Assembly (NCBI RefSeq): GCF_000276665.1
Contig: NW_004955446.1
Coordinates: 12,738,999-12,802,998 of the forward strand
DNA length: 64,000 nt
Source: Chinchilla lanigera
Lineage: Eukaryota > Chordata > Mammalia > Rodentia > Chinchillidae
Reading direction: 5' to 3'
Shown here: positions 27,101 through 39,700 of the stretch, piece after piece
Layout: every line of letters starts with the position of its first letter
Numbering within the stretch: position 1 is the stretch's first letter
The notes under the pieces: model-generated
Database searches by the model: none
Told to the model about the DNA's origin: nothing
The model's input: only the letters and a program-made list of their open reading frames with translations
Position numbers and translations under genes: made by a program

Positions 27101-30100
27101 ACTTGGATTTTCTGATTACCAGTCTAGCAGTTTCTTCATTGCCTTGCTCTGTTGCTCTGTTTTGCCTTAAACTAATTTCTAAGGTGCAGTATTATTTCAG
27201 AAAAAACTATATTATCCATCCCAGTTGGCCTCTGATTGTCTGAGGACATACTTCTGTGTTTTAGAGCAATTTTCAAAATTGGGATTTCTTTGATAACAAT
27301 GTATTTACATTTTACAATCACATTTCACCAAGTTAGCAGTTTTGTTGTTGTTGATTATAGGTGGAAAATGAGTCGATTTTCTACGTTCATGATGATAGCG
27401 AGACGCTGCTTGACAATTTTACCATCTTTGCAAATAGCTCAGAGCTTGGAAAACAAAGTCTGCCCCAAACTCTTTTTGTGACTGTTGAACCTGTAAATGA
27501 TGAAGCTCCAGTAATAACAGCCAATAAAGTCCTCCAGGTGAGTGCTGTATGCTTCTGACTTAACAAGAGACTTCAGAGCTGTTAAGTTGATTTTCATTTA
27601 TATTATTTCTAATGTTAAATAATAAGACTATGCATATGGTTTACAAAGTCCCCCTGTTTTATATACATACTAGTTATTATCAGGATATTCTGTGGGTTAC
27701 TTTGGGGAGAAGATAAAGAGTCACAATAGGCTCCTTTCACTTTGTATTTCTCCACTAGGCACCGCTCTCGTCCTCACCAGCCAGGCCCTTTTCAGCGGAG
27801 CTTAGGCAGACGGCTGCCCATGGAAGCTCTTGCTAGGCTGCAAATTTGATGGTTAAAGAGTAAGGTTTTCAGTAGACAAATCTGAGTAAGAGTCCTGGCT
27901 CCCCACTATTAGCCATGTGACCTTGGGCAAGTTTTTTAGGCCCCAAATTTACTCTCCTTTGGTAGGGAAGATGGAGACAGAGTTGTGAGAATGGATGATG
28001 AAGGGCTTGCTCACAGTACTTTGCATGTGATTAACATGCTGAACTACTTGCTAAAAAAAAGAACAGGCTGTATTTGGGTAAAATAAGGGCCACTGCGTAG
28101 TCATGAGGCAGTATTTTTCTGGTCTGGGAGCTTTCGTTCCCCTTCACTCACTGAGATTTGTGTCGCAGATACACATTTTTTGGCTGGTATGTGTTCGGCA
28201 TTTTGCTCCTTTCCTGACCAGGAGATTACCCAGAGTTAGTGGCTGCTGTATGGCTGCTGTGCAGTACCTCCTGGCACTGCTGGCCTGTTTCCCGCCACAT
28301 AAGCACGTCTAGCGTCTGTGTCAGTTAATACTCAACTATCCCGAAGCTTTCATTTAATAGATTACCTTGGTTTTAACTTTATCTTTTTTTATTTCCCTTC
28401 ATCTAAGGACTTGGGCATGAACTCACAAGACTGACGTTATAATTTTGATCAAGAATGTCCCTCAGAATTCCTCAACCTTGCCAAGCTCCTACTTCTCGGA
28501 TGACTTTGCAGAGTTAGCTCAGTGGGAATGACCACAGGGAGACTCTGTGAGGGGAAGGGAGAGAAGCAGATGAAAGGGAAGGAGGGCCACACGCTTGGTT
28601 AGATAGCGCAGATCAGTCCCGGACCACCTGGGTAAGGAACACAAAGCAAACTTATAAAGTGATGAGTTCCAGAGGTAAAAACACTACTCATTTTCCGTAT
28701 AAAATGTAGGGAGTACACAGTGAACCAAGCCTTAAGACAACTAAACACTAAAAGTCCTATGCCTAGATCCAAGTAGTTTGAACAACAACAAAAATTTTTG
28801 AAAGCTGGACTAGCAGCCCCTTGAGGTAGTTAGATCCGCCCCTTGTGGAATCCAGGGATTGCCCCCACAATCATTTAATTGGTCCTAAAGTTCACTGGTT
28901 CATATTGTATGATGCCTGTATTTGCCTTGTTTTCTTCAGGTCCTTCCATGTCACCTCTTTGGCCATCACTCTCACCAAAGACCCTTTCCTTTTTATGTCA
29001 ACACCTTTCACAGATGGTACCCTCCACTGCATCATTTTGTGGCTTGATGGTCTAGATTTGTGCCACTGAGGAAATGATACAAGGTCTGGGGATGCAGTGG
29101 AACACATGCCTGGCATGTGTGAGGTCTTGGGTTCAAGCCTTAGCACCACACATTAAGAATTTTAGCTCTTAATAATCTTTAAACACAATTATAAAAGTTT
29201 ACATTTATTGTGTCTTGATTGAGTACTGGGCATCTTCTGTAACCGGTGTTATTTCCCACCCCTGTCCAGGAACTGCTGTGATCAACTTTATTTGTAAAAT
29301 GGGAAAATTGAGGCATAGAGTGGCTACAAGGAGGGGGGTGAACTAGAAGCCAAGTCTGTGCATGTTTCCCTCTCTCAGCACCGTACTCTACCACTTTTCC
29401 CTGTTACTCCTGACTGACTCAGGCTCTTTCAGAACCCCCCATGTTGTTAAAGGATGTCTTTATTGGTAAAAAAAAAAAGAAAAGAAAAGAAAGGAAAGAA
29501 AGAAAAAACAGTGCCAAAGTGGCTGTGCCTTGCCCCTGCTGAAGTGGCTTTTATGGGTCTAGTTCTATAGCAATTGTGCCAACCTGTGAGTTTGCCTAGG
29601 AACCCAAGGAGATTTGCAGCCTTTGCTGTGTGGTGCAGAACTGCAGGATGAGGAGGGTCCAAGAAAGGGAACAGAGGTCAAAACCTCTGGGAGATGATCA
29701 GAGTTGGCTGAGGAGGGAAAAACTGAGGAAAAAAGTGGTCAACTCCTAGGCTTCTTTGTGGAAAGAATTTAAGATGCACTGTCAATTCAATCACAGCTTC
29801 GCTATATAAAATATACCTGTCAATGTAAGATGTTCAGAAACAGTGAAATATGCTAGACTTTGTCTTTGCCCTCCTTTAAAATTAGGGAAATACAATCTCT
29901 CTGTCCAGAGCCGAAGGGTTGCTCAGTTGTTTACTGCCGCCCTCTGATGATATGAGAGTTCACACTAAAGAAATAGAGGCAGAGTATCTAGGGGGCCAAG
30001 GACAATTTCCTTTATGCAGTTTCGCAGTTTTGATGGATATATCATTCACCTTGGCTCTTTCTGAGTTCATTCACCTATTTTTCTGGTTTAAAAAGTGTTC

Positions 30101-33100
30101 TTTGAAGAGTGAAGGTTTTGGATTAAAATTAGGATACTGGAGTTTAAGATTTGTAAACTGGCCAGTTGAACTTCAGGAAAATCTCTATAGGTTTCACTTT
30201 CCTTAATAGCAAAGCTGTGGGGGAAAAGGCTATTTTGCTTGGTTTTGTTCGCTTCCTCCCAGTTCCACCCCGCTGTGATTGTATCATGGGAAAACTTGCT
30301 CGATGTACTTCAGTTCTGTGCAGCTTGAGTCAAACAAATGGAAAGATGTAGTGTTGGATTGTATGTTGGCTTGATTCACTCTAGATTGGGTGGAGGTGTT
30401 ATATTTAAGAGTGAACCATTTATTTAAGAAATATACATAGCTCTGGTTTTAAAGTCAGTGTTCTGCAGAGTAAAGGGGGATAAGTACTACTGTGGGATGT
30501 GTGTATTAGTCAGCTTTTCCATCACTGAGATACAATACCAGACACCCACAATTTAAAGGAGAAAAGGTTGAAATTGGCTCACAGCTTCAGGGAATTCAGT
30601 CTATGGTGTGCTGGGTCCAACGCAGAAATACCATGGTGGAAAAGCATAGCAGAACAAAGACGCTTAGAAGGCAGCCAGGGAGCAGAACAGGGAAACAGTG
30701 CCAGGGAGGAGGAAGCCTGGGACCAACTGTATACCCCATGGTCATGCCTGCGTTACCCACCCAGAGACATGCAGAAGTGTGTGTTACTAATTCCTGGGGC
30801 TCCCAAGCCAGTCAGATTGACACAGTCTTAATCACCACAGCATGCTAATTAGTTATATACAGATGTAGAAGTAGTTTTAATAGGACTTGTTTGATTTTTA
30901 AAATGGAAAAAGAAATCTCAAGAATTTGTGTCTTCAATTTCAAGCAATGGTCATGGTACAATATCCAGTGAAAATCTTCCCACATTGAAGTGTTTTGGCT
31001 CACTTGCTAATCATGATTTTTTTCCTTTGTTTAAATCATGATTGTTTGAGATTTTATTGATTTTTAGTCATATGGTACAGAGTTTATTTGGATGTCTTCC
31101 TTATAAGCCTAGATGTGTTACCACCTCTGGGAAGCTTGGTTGGACTATGGCTCCCCAGGACTCTAGATAGGATATTCTGAAAGAGACCTTCTCTAGCACC
31201 CAGAGGAAATATAGCCTTGTGTTGTTTTCTGTCCCTAGATCTGAATTTTTCTTTTTAGTGCTGACCACTCTCTGATATTAAATAATCTATCATCTTACTC
31301 CTTCCAAAATGTAAGGTGCATTTGAAAGGGAGTGTACCTTTGTCTCCTCTTTGATGTCATCAGGGCGTGGCATAGTACCTGACCTATATAGGAGCCCAGT
31401 AACTCTTACATGGTTAAATAAATGCTTTCATGGAGCTTATGTTCAGTGTGATAGTCAATAAAATTATGTTATAAATGGAGGGTTGATCTGCTGTATTTTC
31501 TGCAAAGCACATGTAAGGATAGAGGATGATTTGGGTTGGACAACACTAACATTGCAGAGAAGGTGCTTAGGAAAGGTCTCTGCCAGGAGGGGACATTTGC
31601 AAGGAAGGATGGGTGTTAGGGGTCTGAAGACCTCCTCCAGGTTTGTTGATTTACAAAGACTCAGAAGATGTAGCATACTTACAGCTTAGATTTGTTACAT
31701 TGAGAAATATGAAGCAAAATCAGCAACGAGAAAAGGCATATGGTGTGAAGTCCAGAGGAAACTAGGTCAAGTCTGAGAGTGCTTTTCCACTGATGTCATG
31801 CAGGGTGCATGAACTGCTCCAGCAATTTTAGCAACACATGCAAAGTGTTTTCTACTGGGAAAGGTCACTGGATCTGGGTGTCAAAGATTTTTATAGGGCT
31901 GGTTAGGCAGGCACTCTGCCCAGTATGGACCGAGATCCCAGACTTCCAGGAGGAAAGCAGGTGTCCAGCACGAACCACACTGTGCAAACACCTTGGCACA
32001 GTGAGGCACTCTTACCACTTAGAGAAAATTTAACATCAGTGTGGAAAGCTGTTTACCAGTCAGATTCCCAGATGACAGTGAAGGGCCGTCCTTACAAGCG
32101 GATCTTTCTAGGGAATGGCTATGTTAAGCTTGCTATAAACCCTTTTCTTAATAAAGGTTGGCTTGGTTAGGTGATTCATTCATATGAATATTAGAAGGAA
32201 GAGAATTCAAGGTGAGGGAATATTCCGGACAAAGGCAATGGGTCTGTAGTGAGCCTGGCATGTCTGAAGGCATGAAACATTTGGAGTTACTGGAGCAAAT
32301 GGAGAGAGGAGGAGAGTGATAGATATTCAGTTCCGTGGTGAGAGTTGATGTCTGAGCATAAGGACCACCTGGTGCTGTACAATTTTGTTCCATTAGGTTT
32401 CCGAGATATCATGGGGAAGCAGCCAGTATGTACTGAACCCCTGCTAGGAGTTAGGCTCAGTTCTAAAAGTATCAGATGAATGATGAAATGATTTCTCATT
32501 TAATTCTCACCATGACTCTTGAAGTAAAGTGAAGATTACAATCGATTCAGGGCATAGAAAGATTAAGTCATTAGACTGAGGCCATACATTTAGTAAAAGA
32601 GAATGGGTTTAGGACCCATGTGGTCTGATCAGAGCACACACTTTGTGATCCACACCTCAACAGTGTTTCAAAGCTGCAGGGTATAACCTATGGGTCAGGA
32701 CCAATGTTTTAAACACAGATTAAATGGAATAAGATAAAAAAAAAATTAGGTATATCAGAATGCACTGTATTTAATGAGAGTAAGTAGTGTCTGAAACTTT
32801 TGGTTGATTTATTCATATATTAGACTTTAAGTACACACATACACACACACACACACACACAGACATGTACAAAGTTACTGCATAAAATGTGTTCCTTACT
32901 TTGGATGTTATTAAACAAAAAACATTGTAAACCACAGATCTAGCAAAGCTAAATTCTTCTGTGTGGATGAATAATTTTTTCTCACTGTTTCTTTTTTTTT
33001 GTTTTTGTTTTTTCTCCGGTATCGGGAACCGAACTCACGACCTTGTGCTTGCCAAGCAGACGCTTTTGCCGCTGAGCTAAATCCCCAGCCCGATGAATAA

Positions 33101-36100
33101 TTTTTTCCTCATTCTTCTTCCTGTTTCTGGGTCAACCTGTCCCTTTATAGGTTGAGTCAAGTCCCAGAAATTCATCTACTGGAATTTCTGTCCATTAGGA
33201 CACTTAGAAAGTAGTACTGGAGGGTTGTAACAGTTGCTATAACTACAACAACCTATACTGTATTCCCCAAATACCCCATTAGGATATTTCACATAAAAGA
33301 GGTCTCTCTGTTCCAGACAGGAAGGTCTGATTGTTGCCCTTAGCTTTGAAGTGACCCTGGGGCTACTTACCGTAGTGCCTACCAGGCCAGCCCTGCCATC
33401 ACACAACCCTGCCCAGATGCTTGGTTGTGTTCAGCGGGAAAGGAGGTTAGGTTGGAAAGACCAGATACATTGTCCATAAGCCTGGCTGATTCACTTTATG
33501 GGCCAGTATTGTCAGCCAAAGTTATGGTAATGAAGGAGGAAAAATAAACTATAGAATTTCAAATAGTCTAAGAAAAAGGAACATAGATGAGGGCACATAA
33601 TATCAGTATTTCTTTCCTATGATATATAATACAATGCAAATGAGATTGTTTAAAGGATTTTAGGAAAATGTTATTTTGTGGACTGCAACTCTAATATAGC
33701 CACATGGTGTGGTATCATTCTCCACATAGTTTTGACTTAAAAAAGAGCACAGAAACAGCCAGTAGTTGATGCTGATAATTTTGAAAGTCTCTGCGGGCCG
33801 TTTACAACATCAAAGACATCCTCTTGTTTTCTGCTCCTAGTTTTTAAAATTGGAGTATGATATCTCTCTCTTATGCACTAGAATATATAATAATAATGGC
33901 AAATGCACATTAAAAACTTCTTGGAAGGACTGTGTGTATTGGTCATATTGCAGGGAGTTTTCATACATTGATAGTCTTTAATACTATTAAAGAATTGTCA
34001 AGGTTAGCTAATGTATAAAGTAGAAATATATTTATTTCATCAAAGTAACAGAGCTGAGAGTGCATTTTCAGTAATAGTTTCTCCGAAGTTATGGTTGCTA
34101 GCTGCTTCCTAATCCCACTTAGGAAGACAGAATTAGAAGTGAAGAGAATAAGTGACTCGCCTGCATAGATAGACAGCGGAAGAATCGGGAGCAAAGGAGG
34201 TTTGCAAATGTGACTCCCAGAAGGCCTCCAGATTCTGTGCAATCTCTGGCCTTAAACTAGCATTTTCTCAAGACCATCAGATTTTCTTACTGACACTTAG
34301 TCTCCTTACTTGTTATCAGGGCCTGGAGGAGGTGGCAGGAAAATCCACTTGTGGTCTACTTGGGAGAAAGAGTTGCGAATGTGGGGCCAGAGGCCCTGGT
34401 AGGGAGTTCACAGCCAGAAACCTGACCATTAACTTCTCTTCCCAGTATTTCAAGTGCAATTCTTTGTACTGAAGTAAGAAATGGTTTCCTTAAGCCACAG
34501 GACTTGTGGTTTTCTCTAAGGCCATTCAGTGCTATGGGGGATCATTGTGTCCTGACAAAGAGGAATTAGGAATTGGAGTTAGGCCATTGTGTGGATGAAT
34601 CCTTTACATTTTACTCTGAAATACAATCTACTGAGTATTATTGTATTCATGGCCAGTGGTTTTTATGCATACTTGGTAAAATGTACTTGTGTCCACAAGG
34701 GGGCTGTATTTTCCTATTTTTTTATACTGTATATCTGTAATACTGTATATTTTATCTTGTTTTTACACTGAAAATGGGATCCTTTTCTTGTTTTTTTTTT
34801 TGTTTGTTTGCCTTTGTGGCGCTAGTTACTGAACCCAGGGCCCCACAAATACTAGGAAAACACTCTACCACGGAGCTATCCAACCTGGAGCTCTACTTGT
34901 TTTTGATAAATGATTGTCACTAAAGGGAATTTGAAAACTAGACACAGTGGGAGAAGGAGGGCTGCAAAATCTGAAATAACTGTTCTAGAGGAATCACACA
35001 GAGACTGTGAATTCTGGAAAATTTCACATCCTTTTATGAAACTCAAGACAGAAGTCTTGGTCTTTAAACATTACAATTATAATGAATTAAATTGACTCAT
35101 AGTTAGGTTTCTAAATCGCACCTATTTCCTCTTAAAGCTAAAGGTGAATTTTCAAAATACACTATTCTGGATGCATATATCATGTTTTCAGATTTTTATT
35201 CTTTGATTAGAAGAATTGATTAGCATTATTTCTTGGGCTTTGAATTACTTTTAAATCTGAATTCAAGTTCAAGGTTATTGTCAATTCCCACCACCCACCT
35301 AAAGTTTCTGTTACCAAGCACAGGGTACTAAATCAAACTTCCCCTGAAGCAATGGGACTGTTAATTGAACTAAATTTGATCTGAGTTGAAATGAAGACTT
35401 GAAAGTACCACCTCTTGCTTTGATTTTTTTGAGACAGGGTCTCACTGTGTAGTTCAGGCTGGCCTTAAACTCACCATGTAGTTGAGGCTGGTCTTGAACT
35501 CACGATGATGCTCCTGCAATCCTCCTGCCTCAGTCTCCCAAGTGCTGGGATTACAGGCATTTGCCAACCTGACCACCCACCTCTTGCTTTGAGTGGCAGG
35601 TTTCTGTTTGTTTTGGAAGGGACAAGAAGGGGAAAAGCAGTGTTCTGTAGTAGAGTAACTCAGTGGAAAACATGCTTTGTCCAGCTCTCCTATGCTGACT
35701 GTTGGAAAAAATAAGTGCCTACTATAGGAAAAAAATGGCAGCACATTTCCAACTCAGTTTGAGCCCTTAAAGAAATAAGAATAAAACATATAAATGGATT
35801 TTAAAATGTAAAAAGTGACAAAGCAGTATGAGTGGGCTAGTATTTTGTTAAACCGGCCAACCAAAAATAAAAGCAAACTTGTACATTTTATAGACACTGT
35901 AGCCTTTCAATGAGTTAAAGGAAGCTAAACTCTAATAATTTGAATATTAAGTTGACTAGCATTTGTGGTAGCTGTTAAAAAGTTGATATCCTTAGAGCTA
36001 ATTAGCACTGAAAATCTTCAGGGAGCTTATTCCAAATTATAAGATTAGGAGCATCCGTCCAACGCAATCACTAAACAGATAAACTACTCATCCCATTGTA

Positions 36101-36656
36101 GATGCTTGGAATTAAACAAGGCTGCTGTATGTGCTACAGAAGAATCTTAGTAGTAGTAATCATCACAATCAGAATAACTTAAGTAATATTAAAAAATCAC
36201 ATCAAGCATGTGAGGGGTCCTGAGGTCAATTCCCAACATGCCAGCAAAACAAAACAAAACCCACAGCACTCAGTGAAATTTAGTAAATCCATTATTCCTA
36301 GTTTATCAATGAAATAATTAAGGCCCAGAGAAGTTAAGAAATGTGCCCATCATCAATTATAGAGCTAATAAGTGGCAAAGTAGTGACTTGAGCCCAGTCA
36401 CTGGATAAAAACAATCAAATGGCCTTGAGCTAACTGAAAATAATTTCAAAAGAAAAAATTTGAGCAGTACTATTGTTATTGGCCTGTGTTCTTCTTCAGC
36501 ATAGTTACTTTGAAACTTTGAAGAGTTATACATTCATTTGGATGTGTAAGTTCTAGTGTGCGTTTGGGGTATTTAGTTATGTACAGTGAATGACCTTAGG
36601 AGTGTAGCTGTTAACTTTCAAAAAGTTAGGAGATGATTCACAAAGCACTGGTGTGT

Positions 36657-36702
<46 letters not shown>

Positions 36703-39700
36703 CATTAAAAGGAATCAGAACAGGTTTTTGTCTTCTAGCTCCATCATATCTGATATAAGAACATAGGAATCCTATACAGCTGTTGATCTCACTGTCTCAA
36801 AATTGTCTTTAGTTAATAGATAGTGAGTGGGTATGGATTAAGTTATCTCATAAACTGCCTGTTTTCCTGAGGAAAATAGTTCCCTTAAGCAGGCATCTGA
36901 TCTACTAAAGGCCTTAGGATTGAAGTTTTAAATGTGTTGGTAAAAAGCATAGAAGAGGGTAAAATTCTAGTTAGCAAAGAATGATACGTGAACTCAGGAA
37001 TGTGTACATAGTGTTTCTGTGGGTAAAAACAAAAATGCAGACAGAAGGCAAAAATTGAGAGTGATAAACCATTTATTTTTAGTGTTAGTGAGCTATCATA
37101 TGACTGCGTGATTATAGAAACTCAGAACGACCTCTTACATCAGCCGTGATTCACTGTCCAAAGAAGCATTTTAAATTCAACACAGTCAAAACTGAACTCC
37201 TGATCCCGCTCCTCAAATCCAGCCCACCTGCCCTCTTCCTCTTTTCCAGTGGGTGGGAACTCCCCATCACTGAGGCCCGAGCCATGGTGTCATTCCTGTC
37301 ACCTTCCTTTTCTGCACACTTCCCACACCTAATTCCTCAGACATTGTTGGCTTCACCTCCAGGAGACACCTGGCACTGACCCCCTTCTCACCACCTCTGC
37401 AATTTCTGGCCACTTTCTTCTTCCATTTCTCTCTGGGATTATTGTTGTCATCACCCACTAAGAGATGTCCCTGCTCACAGTGTGTTCTTGAAACAGAAGC
37501 CAGAAAGGTCACTTCTCACCCAACACCTGTGTTGATTCCCCATTCGCTGAGGGACAAACCCGAGCTCTAACAGTGGTATTCAAGACCCTGAATGGTTTGA
37601 CCTTCCATTATGTGCTTGCTTCGTGTTCTTTTATGTTTCATCTTCCTTGTTTTGCTCCCACCACACCACACTAACCTCTGAACTGCTGACCCACTGTTCG
37701 GACTACTTAACCGCCCATAGGACTGCTTCCCTTGTCTGTCTGATTTTTCTCTGGATATGCACATGGCTTCTCCTTCTCTTCCTCCTCCTCCTTTTCCAGC
37801 CGTTTCTCCAGTGAGCTTCTTATTTAACGTTGCTCATTTTTTCATAGTGTTTTGACTTTGAAACAGATTATGTAGTTCATTTTCTTGTTATGCCCGTTGT
37901 TTCTTCTCTGTGTCTCTTTGCCCCCTTTTTTAGACTCCGTAATGACAAGACACCTTTTTTTATGGATGCATTGTAAACATGTAGAACATTGCCTGGAATA
38001 TAGTAGCTACTCAATAAATGTCTGATGAATTATCCAAGTAAAATGTTTAGGCAGAGTAAATAGATTTAAATAGAAGTGGAAAAAAGAGTGTTACTCAGGC
38101 ACCATTTTAAATGTAAGCTATCAATACAGCACACCTTACAAGGGCAAAGGGACCAGGTAGAATAAAGGGAATTTAAAATGTATAATGTGTATGTTTTCCC
38201 CTCAACTATTTAAAATCTGAAATTAATTATTTCTTAAAGCAATGAGTAGAAACTCTTAAACTGACCCAAAGAATACATTCTTTATTTTCTGAGATCCCAT
38301 TTAGAGTACTTAGCATTGAAAGGTGCTTAGTAGCTGTCAGTTTTTATTGCTATTATACTTCAGATATGTGGCTATGTATTTTAAATAATTAATTTTGAAT
38401 AAATAATGATACTGTTTTTGAAGCCTTGTCAACTTCATAAATGAAATGTATTGCATCTCATTTGGCTTGTAATTATATATCTGTTTTGAATTAGGAAACC
38501 TCATGCTTTCAAACCTCTGGTGAATTGGTTCAGTTAAACTATTTGTGCAAGGTTCCAGAGTGTCATCGCGATCCCATTTACTAATACCATGTGACCACAG
38601 CTGGTCCTCAGAAGACCTGGGAGCCCTTTCTTTTTCAGGTGTGGTTAAACTCTGTCACTGAGATAAGCAGAGGCAACCTCTGTGCGGAAGATGGGGACTC
38701 CTCCCTGGAGGATCTAGTCTACTGGGTCACTCCACCCAGCAATGGGCATCTGGCCCTGAAGTCCTCTCCTGGCCAAAGCATCCAGAACTTCACCCAGGCT
38801 CAGATTAATGAGGGCCTGGTAGTGTTTGCACATTCTGGTAAGTCAAGAGTTGGGCAGCGGGAGAGGGAAAAGGTAAAAAAATGGAATTAATGTGTCATGT
38901 ACATGTGCTAACTTCCCAAATGGCAAACTTGCACTCATAAAAAATAATAAAAAGGTAAACAGTGTCCAAAAAGGTCACAGAGCAAAGCAATATAAAACTA
39001 AAATGTGTTTCAATCAGTGCTTATTGTGATGGTCATACCTAATAGTTGCTGAGTGAAAACTACATACCGTATAGAAACTTTAGAAGCTCTGTAATTTCTT
39101 AAAAAGTGAAATGTTCAGTCAGGCTAATAATAACAAACCATAGAGTACCTTTGACTCCCATAAAACTTAGACAAATTGTCATGTAAAGTCAGACACCTCC
39201 TCTTTGAGGCTTTTCTTAATCACTCACTAAGGTAGCTTCTCTTTTCTGTCACTCTTCATTGCTGTCCCTCCTTCCTAGCATAGCACAGATTTATTTGAAT
39301 ATTTCTTTATTGTTTGTTCTTCCCCATCACAGTATAAATGCTGTAAGGACAGGACATTGTGTATCCTCAGCCCCTAAGACAGTTGCTAGCACAAAATAGG
39401 TACTTAATAAATAAAATTTTGTTGGAAGAATGAGATACCTATTATGTATCAGGTAATAAGATTCCAGATGTTAGGGATGCATTGGTGAAAAAAAGCATAC
39501 TTGTTCAAGGAATGAATACAAGAGTTAGTGAAGGAAGGAATATGACTTTAATTCTAAGAGATCCTGAGATTGAATGTCCTTTTCTGTTTCTCTTTTCATC
39601 AATAAATCAATATGCCTAACAGCTAGTGGAAATCTGCAGAAGGGGTGACCCAGGCGCTGAGCAAGGGCAGTTGGGCTTTGTTTTCAGGCTGCCCTTGTCA

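Larger units (their letters stand above)
27538..38638 (+). other. Intron 5 (11.1 kb)
   Basis: Contains MIR, ID, B1, MaLR and L2 elements and three microsatellites listed separately. Stretches 28000-29070, 29700-30500, 31450-32400, 33110-34780 and 35600-36190 show no coding potential or clear feature; some of 32190-32350 looks like reverse L2. Confidence 0.65.
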
